Origin: DASWRT01 sp036403035
Lineage (GTDB): Bacteria; Pseudomonadota; Alphaproteobacteria; ATCC43930; CGMCC-115725
Assembly (NCBI GenBank): GCA_036403035.1
Contig: DASWRT010000014.1
Location: forward strand, 1 to 17,076
Direction: 5' to 3'
Length of the DNA: 17,076 bases
Shown: positions 1 to 6,203 of the stretch, piece by piece
Layout of the letters: the number at the start of each line of letters is the position of its first letter
How positions within the stretch are numbered: position 1 is the first letter of the stretch
Notes under the pieces: model-generated
The model's database searches: none
Told to the model about the DNA's origin: nothing
Seen by the model: the letters and a program-made list of their open reading frames with translations, nothing else
Program-made: the position numbers and the translations under genes

Positions 1-1956
1 TCAGCGCTTCAGGTCGGAGGGGAGCGAGAAGGCCAGCTCGGTCTTGCCGAGCCGCAGCCGGTATACCTGGAGGTTCTCCAGCACGCGTTGCACGTAATTG
101 CGCGTCTCGGAGAACGGGATCGCCTCGACCCAGTCGACCGCATCGACGTCCTTGCTCCGCACGTCGCCGAAATCCTGGACCCACTGCCGGACGCGTCCGG
201 GGCCGGCGTTGTAGGCGGCGATCGTCATCACGTACGAGCCGTTGAAGATGTCGAGCAGCGTATCGACATAGGCGCGCCCGAGCGCGACGTTGTAGCTGCC
301 GTCGGTGAGCAGGCGGTCCGCCGAGAACGGCATGCTGACCTGCTTCGCGATGTTCTTTGCCGTTGCCGGCATCAGCTGCATCAGCCCCCGTGCTCCCGCC
401 TTGCTGACGGCATCGCGCTCGAACGCGCTTTCCTGCCGGGTCATCGCGAGCACCAGCGGAGTCTCGGCGATGCCGCCCGACGGGACACGGATCAGCGGAT
501 AGCCGTGCTGCGTCAGCGCGACGCCGGCATAACCGGCACGCTTCGCGACGGCGACCGCCAGCTCCGGCCGGGCGAGCGCCTCGGCCAGCATCGCGACCAT
601 CGCGTGCTCGACCGGCGTCTTGGACAGCTCGCTGAGGCGGAGCATGAACATCTTGACGCGATCGGTCTCGCCGCTTTCGGAGAGGATGCGGGTCGCCCGG
701 ACCAGCTCGCGCCGCTCGAACCCCTTGATGTCTTCTACCGTCGGCCGGGGATCCGGCAGCGGCCGCTTGCCGGCCTCGTCGCCGAGGCGGGCGTAGGCAA
801 GTTGGCCGTAATAGGTCGTCGGATGCTCGGCCGCGCTCTTGTACCAGGTCGCGGCGAGCTGGCGCTGACTCATCGCCTCCGCCGCCCGGCCGGCCCAGTA
901 GGCGCCGCGCGCCGCACTGATCGGCAGCTTCACGCCGTTATAGAGCTTCACGAAATGGTCATAGGCGGTGTTCGCGTCATGCATGAAGCGCAGCGAGATC
1001 CAGCCAGCGAGGAATTCCGACTCGGACAGCGCATTGCCTTCCAGCTTGCCGTGGCGCGACGCCAGCTTGTAGGCAAGCGACACGTTGCGGTCGGTCAGCG
1101 CACGCCGCGCCAGGACCTGCGTTTCGGCCCACCACGCCCCCGGCCGGGGGATCTCGCGCGGCGGGTTGAGCGCAATCTGCAACGCCCCGTCATACTGCTC
1201 CTTGCGCCGGCGCCAGCGCATCCGCTCGTAGAGCAGGCCGGGATCGCTTTGCAGATGCTCCGGCACGCGGGCGACCAGCCGCTCCACCCCCGGCGCCTCG
1301 TCGGCCAGCTTCAGCCGGGCCTCTGCGAGCGCGCGGTACTCCGGCGGGACGCGCGGGTACATCCGCTTCGCGGCATCCTCCTGGTCCTCCCAGAGCAGCC
1401 GGTCGAGCCGCTTGATGTGGTCCTCGCGGCGCAGGATGTTGTCATACTGGTCGAGGATCGTCCGCTCGTCCGCACTCCCGAAATCGCTGTTGATCCACAT
1501 CTCGCGGACCATCGCGATCCCTGCTTCGCGCTGCCCGCCCGCATAGGTCAGGTCAGCGAGGCGCAGCTTCGCTGCCGGCGTGATCGGCGGGTACTTGGCG
1601 AACCACTCGCGCAGCACGCCCTCCGGAACGCCCGCGATCACCTCCTCGGCGCGTTGCCGCAGCGCCATCTGGCCGGGCCACTCCGGGTTCTGCTGGATGA
1701 AGTCGGTGATCTCGGTAAAACGCGCGCCGCTCGCCGGCCGCATCAGCTCCATCCACCGGACGATCTTCGCCGGCAGGGCGTCGCTGGTCTGCCGTGCGCT
1801 CCGCGACGCGGCGGAGAAGTCGCCGTCGCGCGCCGCGGCGAAGGCCGCGCGGACGACCTGCCGGTCGCCGGCGGAAAGCACGTCGGCCTGCGCCGCGCAG
1901 ACCTGAGCCAGAACAAGACCGCCGCAGACGGCGACGGCAAAAATACTAGTCTTCAC
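1..1956 (-). CDS. slt: Soluble lytic murein transglycosylase (Slt family)
   Basis: A periplasmic enzyme that cleaves the MurNAc-GlcNAc bond of peptidoglycan and leaves 1,6-anhydroMurNAc ends. The 651-residue length fits Slt70-like enzymes. A Sec signal peptide is visible (basic start, hydrophobic 5-19, Ala-x-Ala cleavage near residue 24). Cys20 is not preceded by a proper lipobox, so a lipoprotein is unlikely. Residues about 30-480 form the helical superhelical U-domain. The C-terminal SLT domain (about 497-630) holds RQES with catalytic Glu509, the GLMQLMP motif at 524-530 and AYNAGPGRV at 581-589. The start is GTG at 1956; nearby upstream ATG/GTG codons are in other frames or hit stops. The ribosome site is weak, G-rich about 10 nt upstream. 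The gene is complete, its stop lying exactly at the window edge, and is divergent from dapA. Confidence 0.95.
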   Translation of the reverse strand: MKTSIFAVAVCGGLVLAQVCAAQADVLSAGDRQVVRAAFAAARDGDFSAASRSARQTSDALPAKIVRWMELMRPASGARFTEITDFIQQNPEWPGQMALRQRAEEVIAGVPEGVLREWFAKYPPITPAAKLRLADLTYAGGQREAGIAMVREMWINSDFGSADERTILDQYDNILRREDHIKRLDRLLWEDQEDAAKRMYPRVPPEYRALAEARLKLADEAPGVERLVARVPEHLQSDPGLLYERMRWRRRKEQYDGALQIALNPPREIPRPGAWWAETQVLARRALTDRNVSLAYKLASRHGKLEGNALSESEFLAGWISLRFMHDANTAYDHFVKLYNGVKLPISAARGAYWAGRAAEAMSQRQLAATWYKSAAEHPTTYYGQLAYARLGDEAGKRPLPDPRPTVEDIKGFERRELVRATRILSESGETDRVKMFMLRLSELSKTPVEHAMVAMLAEALARPELAVAVAKRAGYAGVALTQHGYPLIRVPSGGIAETPLVLAMTRQESAFERDAVSKAGARGLMQLMPATAKNIAKQVSMPFSADRLLTDGSYNVALGRAYVDTLLDIFNGSYVMTIAAYNAGPGRVRQWVQDFGDVRSKDVDAVDWVEAIPFSETRNYVQRVLENLQVYRLRLGKTELAFSLPSDLKR

Positions 1957-2005
1957 CAGGACTCAACCCCCGGGCACATGTACGGCGCCGTGATGAACGC
2001 ATCGT

Positions 2006-2032
2006 ATAATATCGAAACGAACGCCGCTGCAA
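2006..2032 (-). promoter_or_regulatory. Candidate promoter for slt
   Basis: On the minus strand a TTGCAG (2032-2027) is followed after 15 nt by TATTAT (2011-2006), about 50 nt before the slt start. The spacer is shorter than the usual 17. The same spot reads TATAAT on the plus strand (2005-2010) but has no good -35 in that direction. This is a consensus match by eye only. Confidence 0.2.
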
Positions 2033-2039
2033 CAGCGGC
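2023..2039. repeat. Short inverted repeat in the slt-dapA divergent gap
   Basis: GCCGCTG (2023-2029), a CAA loop and CAGCGGC (2033-2039) make a perfect 7-bp stem. It overlaps the -35 candidate of slt. It has no T-run, so it is not a terminator; an operator or a chance hairpin in GC-rich DNA are both possible. Confidence 0.35.
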
Positions 2040-2109
2040 CGCGTGACGGGACCGGATGGCGCTCGACGGCCGGCTGACGATCATCCCGACCGGGCGCTCA
2101 GGACCGGGA

Positions 2110-2131
2110 TCTCAGTTGGGGGTCTCAGTTG
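2110..2131. repeat. Tandem direct repeat upstream of dapA
   Basis: The 9-mer TCTCAGTTG occurs at 2110-2118 and again at 2123-2131, a period of 13 nt. The second copy contains the first bases of the candidate dapA -35 element. Confidence 0.5.
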
Positions 2132-2157
2132 CCCGCCTGTGCGGCGACCGCTATGGT
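2129..2157 (+). promoter_or_regulatory. Candidate dapA promoter
   Basis: TTGCCC (2129-2134), a 17-nt spacer and TATGGT (2152-2157) match a sigma-70 layout at 4 of 6 bases each. Transcription would begin roughly 20 nt before the dapA start. Support is from spacing and consensus only. Confidence 0.3.
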
Positions 2158-2182
2158 AGGTTGCCGATCTATGGAGGTTGCA

Positions 2183-3058
2183 ATGTTCAAGGGCTCGCTC
2201 GTGGCGCTGATCACACCGTTCCGGGACGGTAGGATCGACGAGAAAGCCTTCCGGGCCTTCGTCGAATGGCAGATCGCGCAGGGCACGCACGGGCTGGTGC
2301 CGTGCGGCACGACCGGCGAGTCGCCGACGCTGAGCCATGACGAGCATAAGCGCGTCGTCGAGCTGTGCGTCGAGGTCGCCGGGGGCAAGGTGCCGGTGAT
2401 TGCCGGCACCGGCTCCAATTCGACGGCCGAGGCGATCGACCTGACGCGCCATGCGAAGCAGGCCGGCGCCAATGCCGCGCTCGTCGTGACGCCCTACTAC
2501 AACAAGCCGACGCAGGAAGGGCTCTATCGCCACTTCAAGGCGATCAACGATGCCGTCGACTTGCCGATCATCATCTACAACATCCCGCCGCGATCGGTGG
2601 TCGACATGAGCGTCGCGACGATGGCGCGGCTCGCCGAGCTTCCGAACATCGCCGGCGTCAAGGACGCGACCGCGGACCTCGCGCGCCCGGTGCGTACGCG
2701 CCTCGCGTGCGGCCCGCAGTTCTGCCAGCTTTCCGGCGAGGACGCGACCGCGCTGCCCTACCTCGCGCAGGGCGGACACGGCTGCATCTCGGTGACGGCC
2801 AACGTCGCCCCGCGGCTCTGCTCCGAGATGCACGAGGCGTGGCAGAAGGGCGATCTCGCGACGGCGATGCGGATCAACGACCGCCTGATGCCGCTGCACG
2901 ACGCGCTCTTCGCCGAGACCAGCCCGGCCCCGGTCAAGTACGCTGCGTCGCTGCTCGGCCGGTCGCTTGCGGACACGCGACTGCCGCTGGCGCCGATCGC
3001 GGCGGAGACGGAGGAGCGAGTGCGCCGCGAGATGCGCGCCGCCGGCATTCTGGATTAA
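2183..3058 (+). CDS. dapA: 4-hydroxy-tetrahydrodipicolinate synthase DapA
   Basis: A cytoplasmic class I aldolase that condenses pyruvate with aspartate semialdehyde, the first committed step to meso-diaminopimelate and lysine. The product is 291 residues, the normal family length (E. coli 292). Visible active-site residues are the Schiff-base Lys160 (in GVKD), Tyr132 and Arg137 (IYNIPPR), Thr43-Thr44 (CGTTGES) and Tyr106 (TPYYNKP). The start at ATG 2183 is set by GGAGG at 2173-2177, five bases upstream, and by the family N-terminus MFKGSLVALITPF; the in-frame ATG at 2171 would add four residues and overlap that ribosome site. smpB follows 57 nt later on the same strand. Its product DAP is a building block of the peptidoglycan that the divergent slt product cleaves. 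Confidence 0.97.
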   Translation: MFKGSLVALITPFRDGRIDEKAFRAFVEWQIAQGTHGLVPCGTTGESPTLSHDEHKRVVELCVEVAGGKVPVIAGTGSNSTAEAIDLTRHAKQAGANAALVVTPYYNKPTQEGLYRHFKAINDAVDLPIIIYNIPPRSVVDMSVATMARLAELPNIAGVKDATADLARPVRTRLACGPQFCQLSGEDATALPYLAQGGHGCISVTANVAPRLCSEMHEAWQKGDLATAMRINDRLMPLHDALFAETSPAPVKYAASLLGRSLADTRLPLAPIAAETEERVRREMRAAGILD

Positions 3059-3115
3059 CCGGCACGCCCGGCCGGGCGGCGCCGACAGAGACAACACAGG
3101 GTTTAAAGGAAGGCG

Positions 3116-3583
3116 ATGGTACGCCGTGAGACGGACCGCTTCGCAGCGGTAAACCGGCGGGCTCGGCACGAGTACCTGATCGAGGACACACTGGAGGCCG
3201 GTCTCGTGCTGACCGGGACCGAGGTGAAGGTGCTCCGCGCCGGGCACGCCAGCATCGCCGAGGCCTATGCTACGGAAGAGGGTGGAGAGCTTTACCTTAT
3301 CAACGCTCACTTCCCGGAGTACAAGGCGGCGACGCGCTTCAACCACGAGCCGCGCCGGCCGCGCAAGCTGCTGGTGCATCGCAAGGAGCTGAACAAGCTG
3401 ATGGGAGCGATCCGGCGCGAGGGAATGACCATCGTGCCGCTGTCGCTCTATTTCAATCAGCGCGGCATCGCGAAATGCGAGATCGGCCTCGCCAAGGGCA
3501 AGAAGAAGTCCGACAAGCGCGAGGCCGAGAAGGCGCGCGACTGGCAGCGCGACAAGGCGCGGCTCATGCGCGACCGGGGTTAG
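3116..3583 (+). CDS. smpB: SsrA-binding protein SmpB (trans-translation)
   Basis: A small basic protein that binds tmRNA, delivers it with EF-Tu to stalled ribosomes and mimics the missing anticodon arm. The 155 residues are the usual length. Family marks are the N-terminal NRRARHEYLIEDTLEAGLVL segment, TGTEVKVLR (about 34-42) in the OB-fold, the central PHEPRRPRKLL-like stretch (here NHEPRRPRKLLVHRKEL) and a lysine/arginine-rich tail (about 123-154), which in known SmpB folds into a helix in the mRNA channel. AAAGGAAG (3106-3112) precedes the ATG. No ssrA (tmRNA) gene is visible in this window. The stop codon overlaps the stop of the convergent glycosylase gene by 4 nt. Confidence 0.97.
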   Translation: MVRRETDRFAAVNRRARHEYLIEDTLEAGLVLTGTEVKVLRAGHASIAEAYATEEGGELYLINAHFPEYKAATRFNHEPRRPRKLLVHRKELNKLMGAIRREGMTIVPLSLYFNQRGIAKCEIGLAKGKKKSDKREAEKARDWQRDKARLMRDRG

Positions 3584-4341
3584 GACCTACCGGACAGGCT
3601 CCTGGCCCGGCTATTCTCGGACAAGGGAGCGGCGGCGTCAGAGGCGGCCGTGGCGGCCTCGACGATCCGCCGCGCCGCCGCGAACACGTCGGCGAACATC
3701 TCCGGCGTCAGCCGGCCGGTATTCGTGTTCTGCCGCGAGCAATGGTAGCTGTCGATCAGCACGAGACCGTTCGGCAGATCGTGCGCGGCCCCGTGGGCGA
3801 ACCGGTATCCGGCGGGTCGCAGCGTCAGCGCGGCGAGGGTCGCGGCGTGCGCGACCGCGCCCAGCGCGAGGACCGCGCGGAGCCGCGGCATCGCGGCGAC
3901 CTCGGCGGCGAGGAAAGGGCCGCACGAGGCGATCTCCGCCACGGTCGGCCTGTTCTCCGGCGGCAGGCAGCGCACCGCGTTCGTGATGCGGCAATCGACC
4001 GGGCGGAGCCCGTCATCGGCTCGCCCGTCGTAGCGGCCGGCCATGAAACCGAACCGGCCCAGCGTATCGAACAGGATCTTGCCGGCGCCGTCGCCGGTGA
4101 ATACGCGTCCGGTGCGGTTCGCGCCGCGCCGGCCCGGCGCCAGTCCGACGACCAGCAGCGCCGCATCCAACGGGCCGAACGAGGCGACCGGCGCATTGTG
4201 CCAGTCCGGAAAGGCCGCCGCCTGCTCCTCGCGCCACGCCGCAAGGCGCGGGCAACGGCGGCAGTCCGGCGGCGGGTCGCCGCTTGCGGTCGCTGCTGCT
4301 TTGCGCTGTCGCTCGGCGGCAGCGCGACCGCCGCCGTTCAC
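3580..4341 (-). CDS. Uracil-DNA glycosylase, family 5 (UDGb-like, Fe-S)
   Basis: Excises uracil, and in characterised family 5 enzymes other deaminated bases such as hypoxanthine and xanthine, to start base excision repair. The 253 residues show GLAPGRRGANRTGR from residue 66 and FTGDGAG at 81-87, the family 5 form of motif 1 with Ala/Gly in place of the polar catalytic residue of families 1 and 4. They also show NAVRCLPPENRPT (121-133) and a motif with His200 in DSYHCSRQNTNTGRLT. Cys27, Cys30, Cys125 and Cys140 fit the four ligands of the family 4/5 [4Fe-4S] cluster. The start is GTG at 4341, overlapping the stop of the NYN gene by GTGA, so translation is probably coupled. The tail past about residue 228 is Ala/Ser-rich and probably flexible. 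The gene converges on smpB with a 4-nt stop overlap. Confidence 0.92.
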   Translation of the reverse strand: MNGGGRAAAERQRKAAATASGDPPPDCRRCPRLAAWREEQAAAFPDWHNAPVASFGPLDAALLVVGLAPGRRGANRTGRVFTGDGAGKILFDTLGRFGFMAGRYDGRADDGLRPVDCRITNAVRCLPPENRPTVAEIASCGPFLAAEVAAMPRLRAVLALGAVAHAATLAALTLRPAGYRFAHGAAHDLPNGLVLIDSYHCSRQNTNTGRLTPEMFADVFAAARRIVEAATAASDAAAPLSENSRARSLSGRS

Positions 4342-4919
4342 GCGTTCTCGTAGACCCCCGGGCCGCCGCGCCCTTCATCGCGCGTGTGGTGGTGGACCCG
4401 CATGATGCTCTGCGAGAGCTCCTGCAACTCCAGGAAATTGTCGGCCTGCCGGCGCAGTTCGTCAGCGACCATCGGCGGCGACGAACGCACGGTCGATACC
4501 ACCGTGGCGCGCACGCCCTTGCGCTGGACCGCCTCGACCAGGCGCCGGAAATCGCCGTCGCCCGAGAAGAGCACGATATGATCGACGTAGGGCGCCATCT
4601 CCATGACGTCGATCGCCAGCTCGATGTCCATGTTGCCCTTGATCTTCCGCCGCCCGGTCGCGTCGGTGTACTCCTTGGTAGGCTTCGTCACCATCGTGTA
4701 GCCGTTATAGTCCAGCCAATCGACGAGCGGCCGGATCGGCGAGTACTCCTGATCCTCCACGAGCGCGGTGTAATAGAAAGCCCGCAGAAGACGCCCCTTC
4801 GCGCCGAAGACTTCGAGCAGGCGCTTGTAATCGATGTCGAAACCCAGCGCACGCGCGGCAGCGTAAAGATTTGCCCCATCAATGAACAAAGCCAATCGTT
4901 CTTCCGGATAGAATATCAT
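4338..4919 (-). CDS. NYN-domain (LabA/DUF88-like) putative nuclease
   Basis: A 193-residue PIN-like fold protein of the NYN family. Members are metal-dependent RNases or are predicted to be; the substrate of this group is not known to me. Conserved acidic positions are visible: Asp14 in LFIDGANLY, Asp98 and Asp104 in KGNMDIELAIDVM, and Asp121/Asp123 in LFSGDGDF, the arrangement of a Mg-binding active site. A family-typical VSTVRSSPPMVADELRRQAD block follows (about 141-160). The start at ATG 4919 is chosen because GGAG (4932-4929) lies 9 nt upstream; an in-frame TTG at 4934 is this ribosome site itself. It is the first gene of an operon with the glycosylase and is divergent from folK. The role with a DNA repair enzyme is inference. 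Confidence 0.9.
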   Translation of the reverse strand: MIFYPEERLALFIDGANLYAAARALGFDIDYKRLLEVFGAKGRLLRAFYYTALVEDQEYSPIRPLVDWLDYNGYTMVTKPTKEYTDATGRRKIKGNMDIELAIDVMEMAPYVDHIVLFSGDGDFRRLVEAVQRKGVRATVVSTVRSSPPMVADELRRQADNFLELQELSQSIMRVHHHTRDEGRGGPGVYENA

Positions 4920-4972
4920 CGAATTTCTCTCCAAATCAGTATGGAAGCCGAATTATCTTGCCGGCTGCCCTG

Positions 4973-5000
4973 GGTGTATCAGGTTCCGCAGGCGCGTCAA
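4973..5000 (-). promoter_or_regulatory. Candidate promoter for the NYN-UDG operon
   Basis: On the minus strand CTTGACG (TTGACG at 5000-4995) is followed after 16 nt by TACACC (4978-4973), about 55 nt before the NYN start. The -35 is good and the -10 poor. A second possible -10, GATAAT (4957-4952), has no matching -35. Confidence 0.3.
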
Positions 5001-5025
5001 GTGGCGCAAAAGAAGGAGAAGAACG

Positions 5026-5520
5026 ATGATACTGGTGGCGCTCGGGGCGAACCTGCCGAGCCCGGAACATGGGTCGCCGCGGCAGACGCTGTCGACGGCT
5101 CTCGACGCGCTCGCCGCCGAGGGCGTAACGATCGTGCGGCGGTCGCGCTGGTATGAGACGGCGCCGGTGCCGGTGTCCGACCAGCCCTGGTATGTCAACG
5201 CCGTGGCCGCGGTCGAAACCGGTGTCGCGCCGGCCGAGTTGCTGGCTCTGCTGCATGGCGTGGAGGAGAGGTTCGGGCGCGTCCGCGGCGAGCGTAACGC
5301 GCCGCGCATCGTCGATCTCGATCTCCTGGCCTACGATGACATCGTCGGCGACGGCACGGACGGGCTCGTGCTGCCGCACCCCCGTCTGCACGAGCGCGCC
5401 TTCGTGCTGCTGCCGCTGCGCGACGTCGCTCCGCACTGGCGTCATCCGCGGCTCGGCCGGACCGTCGACGAGATGATCGCGGCTCTTCCGCCGGACCAGG
5501 CGGCGCGGCCGCTCTCCTGA
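5026..5520 (+). CDS. folK: HPPK, 2-amino-4-hydroxy-6-hydroxymethyldihydropteridine diphosphokinase
   Basis: Transfers pyrophosphate from ATP to 6-hydroxymethyl-dihydropterin in tetrahydrofolate synthesis, in the cytoplasm. The 164 residues are the usual length. Visible are the N-terminal VALGANL (4-10), the pterin-contact region SRWYETAPVPVSDQPWYVNAV (40-60), and the signature RGERNAPRIVDLDLL (87-101) with metal-binding Asp97 and Asp99. PHPRLHERAFVLLPL (117-131) follows and contacts ATP in known structures. AAGGAG at 5013-5018 is 7 nt before the ATG. No folB or folP gene is next to it here. rpoZ follows after 121 nt but appears to have its own promoter. Confidence 0.96.
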   Translation: MILVALGANLPSPEHGSPRQTLSTALDALAAEGVTIVRRSRWYETAPVPVSDQPWYVNAVAAVETGVAPAELLALLHGVEERFGRVRGERNAPRIVDLDLLAYDDIVGDGTDGLVLPHPRLHERAFVLLPLRDVAPHWRHPRLGRTVDEMIAALPPDQAARPLS

Positions 5521-5574
5521 AACTGCAGCGGACGAGCGGAACCGGAGCGGCGCCATTATGCCGCGCCCGGCATG

Positions 5575-5603
5575 TTGCGGTGCGGTGCCCCGGCCCATAT
5601 ATT
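5575..5603 (+). promoter_or_regulatory. Candidate rpoZ promoter
   Basis: TTGCGG (5575-5580), a 17-nt spacer and TATATT (5598-5603) form the best sigma-70-like pair in the window. It lies about 38 nt before the rpoZ start, in a locally AT-richer patch. The same TATATTG string recurs at the recO leader (12172-12178). Confidence 0.5.
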
Positions 5604-5641
5604 GTGTGATCCGCTGAATCATCGTTGCGAGAGTTGAGCGA

Positions 5642-6088
5642 ATGGCGCGCGTTACCGTCGAAGATTGCGTTCTCCAGGTTCCCAACCGATTCGAGCTGGT
5701 TCTGCTCGCCGCGCAACGTTCCCGCGACATTGCCTCCGGCGCCCAGCTCACTCTCGACCGCGACAACGACAAGAACCCGGTTGTCGCGCTGCGCGAGATC
5801 GCCGACGTTTCGGTTCCGCTCGACGGCCTCCAGAACGCCGTCGTCCGCGGCATGCAGAAGGTCGTCGAGCATGACGAGCCGGAGGAGGAGATCGACGGCG
5901 CGGAGCAGATCTGGCCGAGCGAGCTTGCCGGCGCGGCCGTAGGCGGCGACACCGGCGGCGACGAGCGGGCCGTCGAGGAAGAGGTCGAGGAGGATATGCT
6001 CTCGGTGGCCGACGAGGACCTCGACGGGCTCCTCAGCGAGGGAACCGGCGATCCGATTGCAGACGCCGGAGCCGACGACGAGATTTAA
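5642..6088 (+). CDS. rpoZ: RNA polymerase omega subunit
   Basis: Small RNA polymerase subunit that wraps the beta-prime C-terminus, helps assembly and, in proteobacteria, forms part of ppGpp site 1. Residues 1-60 are clear omega: MARVTVEDCVLQVPNRFELVLLAAQRSRDI, then the conserved NDKNPVVALREIA. The MARVT start is identical to that of E. coli omega, where these residues line the ppGpp site. After about residue 75 the protein has a long acidic tail rich in Glu and Asp (to 148), longer than the 91-residue E. coli protein; alphaproteobacterial omegas are often extended, but the tail is notable. The ribosome site GAGAG (5629-5633) is modest. The gene precedes rsh, which makes and degrades ppGpp. 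Confidence 0.96.
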   Translation: MARVTVEDCVLQVPNRFELVLLAAQRSRDIASGAQLTLDRDNDKNPVVALREIADVSVPLDGLQNAVVRGMQKVVEHDEPEEEIDGAEQIWPSELAGAAVGGDTGGDERAVEEEVEEDMLSVADEDLDGLLSEGTGDPIADAGADDEI

Positions 6089-6092
6089 CGGG

Positions 6093-6203
6093 ATGCCGGG
6101 CGCCTTCCGTACCGGCAGCGCCGCCCGGCTCCAGCATCTCAGGATCGGGCAGCCCGCAGCAAGCGGGCCGGCTCGCGTGTCCTTGAGGAGCGGCCGCCCA
6201 TGA
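6093..6203 (+). CDS. Possible 36-codon small ORF filling the rpoZ-rsh gap
   Basis: An open frame starts at ATG 6093, just after the rpoZ stop, and ends with TGA at 6201-6203, overlapping the rsh start as ATGA. The predicted peptide is basic and Arg/Ala/Gly-rich, with no family I recognise. There is no good ribosome site: only CGGG directly abutting the ATG. In DNA this GC-rich, 36 codons without a stop is not rare, so it may be chance; if translated it would couple to rsh. Confidence 0.15.
   Translation: MPGAFRTGSAARLQHLRIGQPAASGPARVSLRSGRP
6095..6129. repeat. Inverted repeat in the rpoZ-rsh gap
   Basis: GCCGGGCG (6095-6102) and CGCCCGGC (6122-6129) are perfect 8-bp complementary arms around a 19-nt loop. 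No T-run follows, so an intrinsic terminator is unlikely. It could fold in the rpoZ 3' UTR and weaken or stabilise the transcript. Confidence 0.4.
6152..6168. repeat. Hairpin just upstream of rsh
   Basis: GCCCGC (6152-6157), loop AGCAA and GCGGGC (6163-6168) form a 6-bp stem. It ends 16 nt before the rsh ribosome site (6185-6190). No T-run follows. Confidence 0.35.

Noticed and set aside
1881..1956. Lipoprotein signal in the transglycosylase (Cys20)
   Set aside because: The residue before Cys20 is Val and the lipobox is not met; an ordinary Ala-x-Ala site at 22-24 fits.
88..2046. 652-codon plus-strand open frame opposite slt
   Set aside because: It mirrors the transglycosylase, which has a signal peptide and catalytic motifs; the mirror product resembles no family.
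2129..2182. Upstream dapA start adding 18 residues
   Set aside because: The extension is not family-like and would include the GGAGG ribosome site; ATG 2183 fits the DapA N-terminus.
2081..3379. 432-codon minus-strand frame over dapA and smpB
   Set aside because: Shadow frame; both plus-strand genes are certain from active-site motifs.
4920..4934. TTG start for the NYN protein at 4934
   Set aside because: The TTGGAGAG is the ribosome site for ATG 4919.
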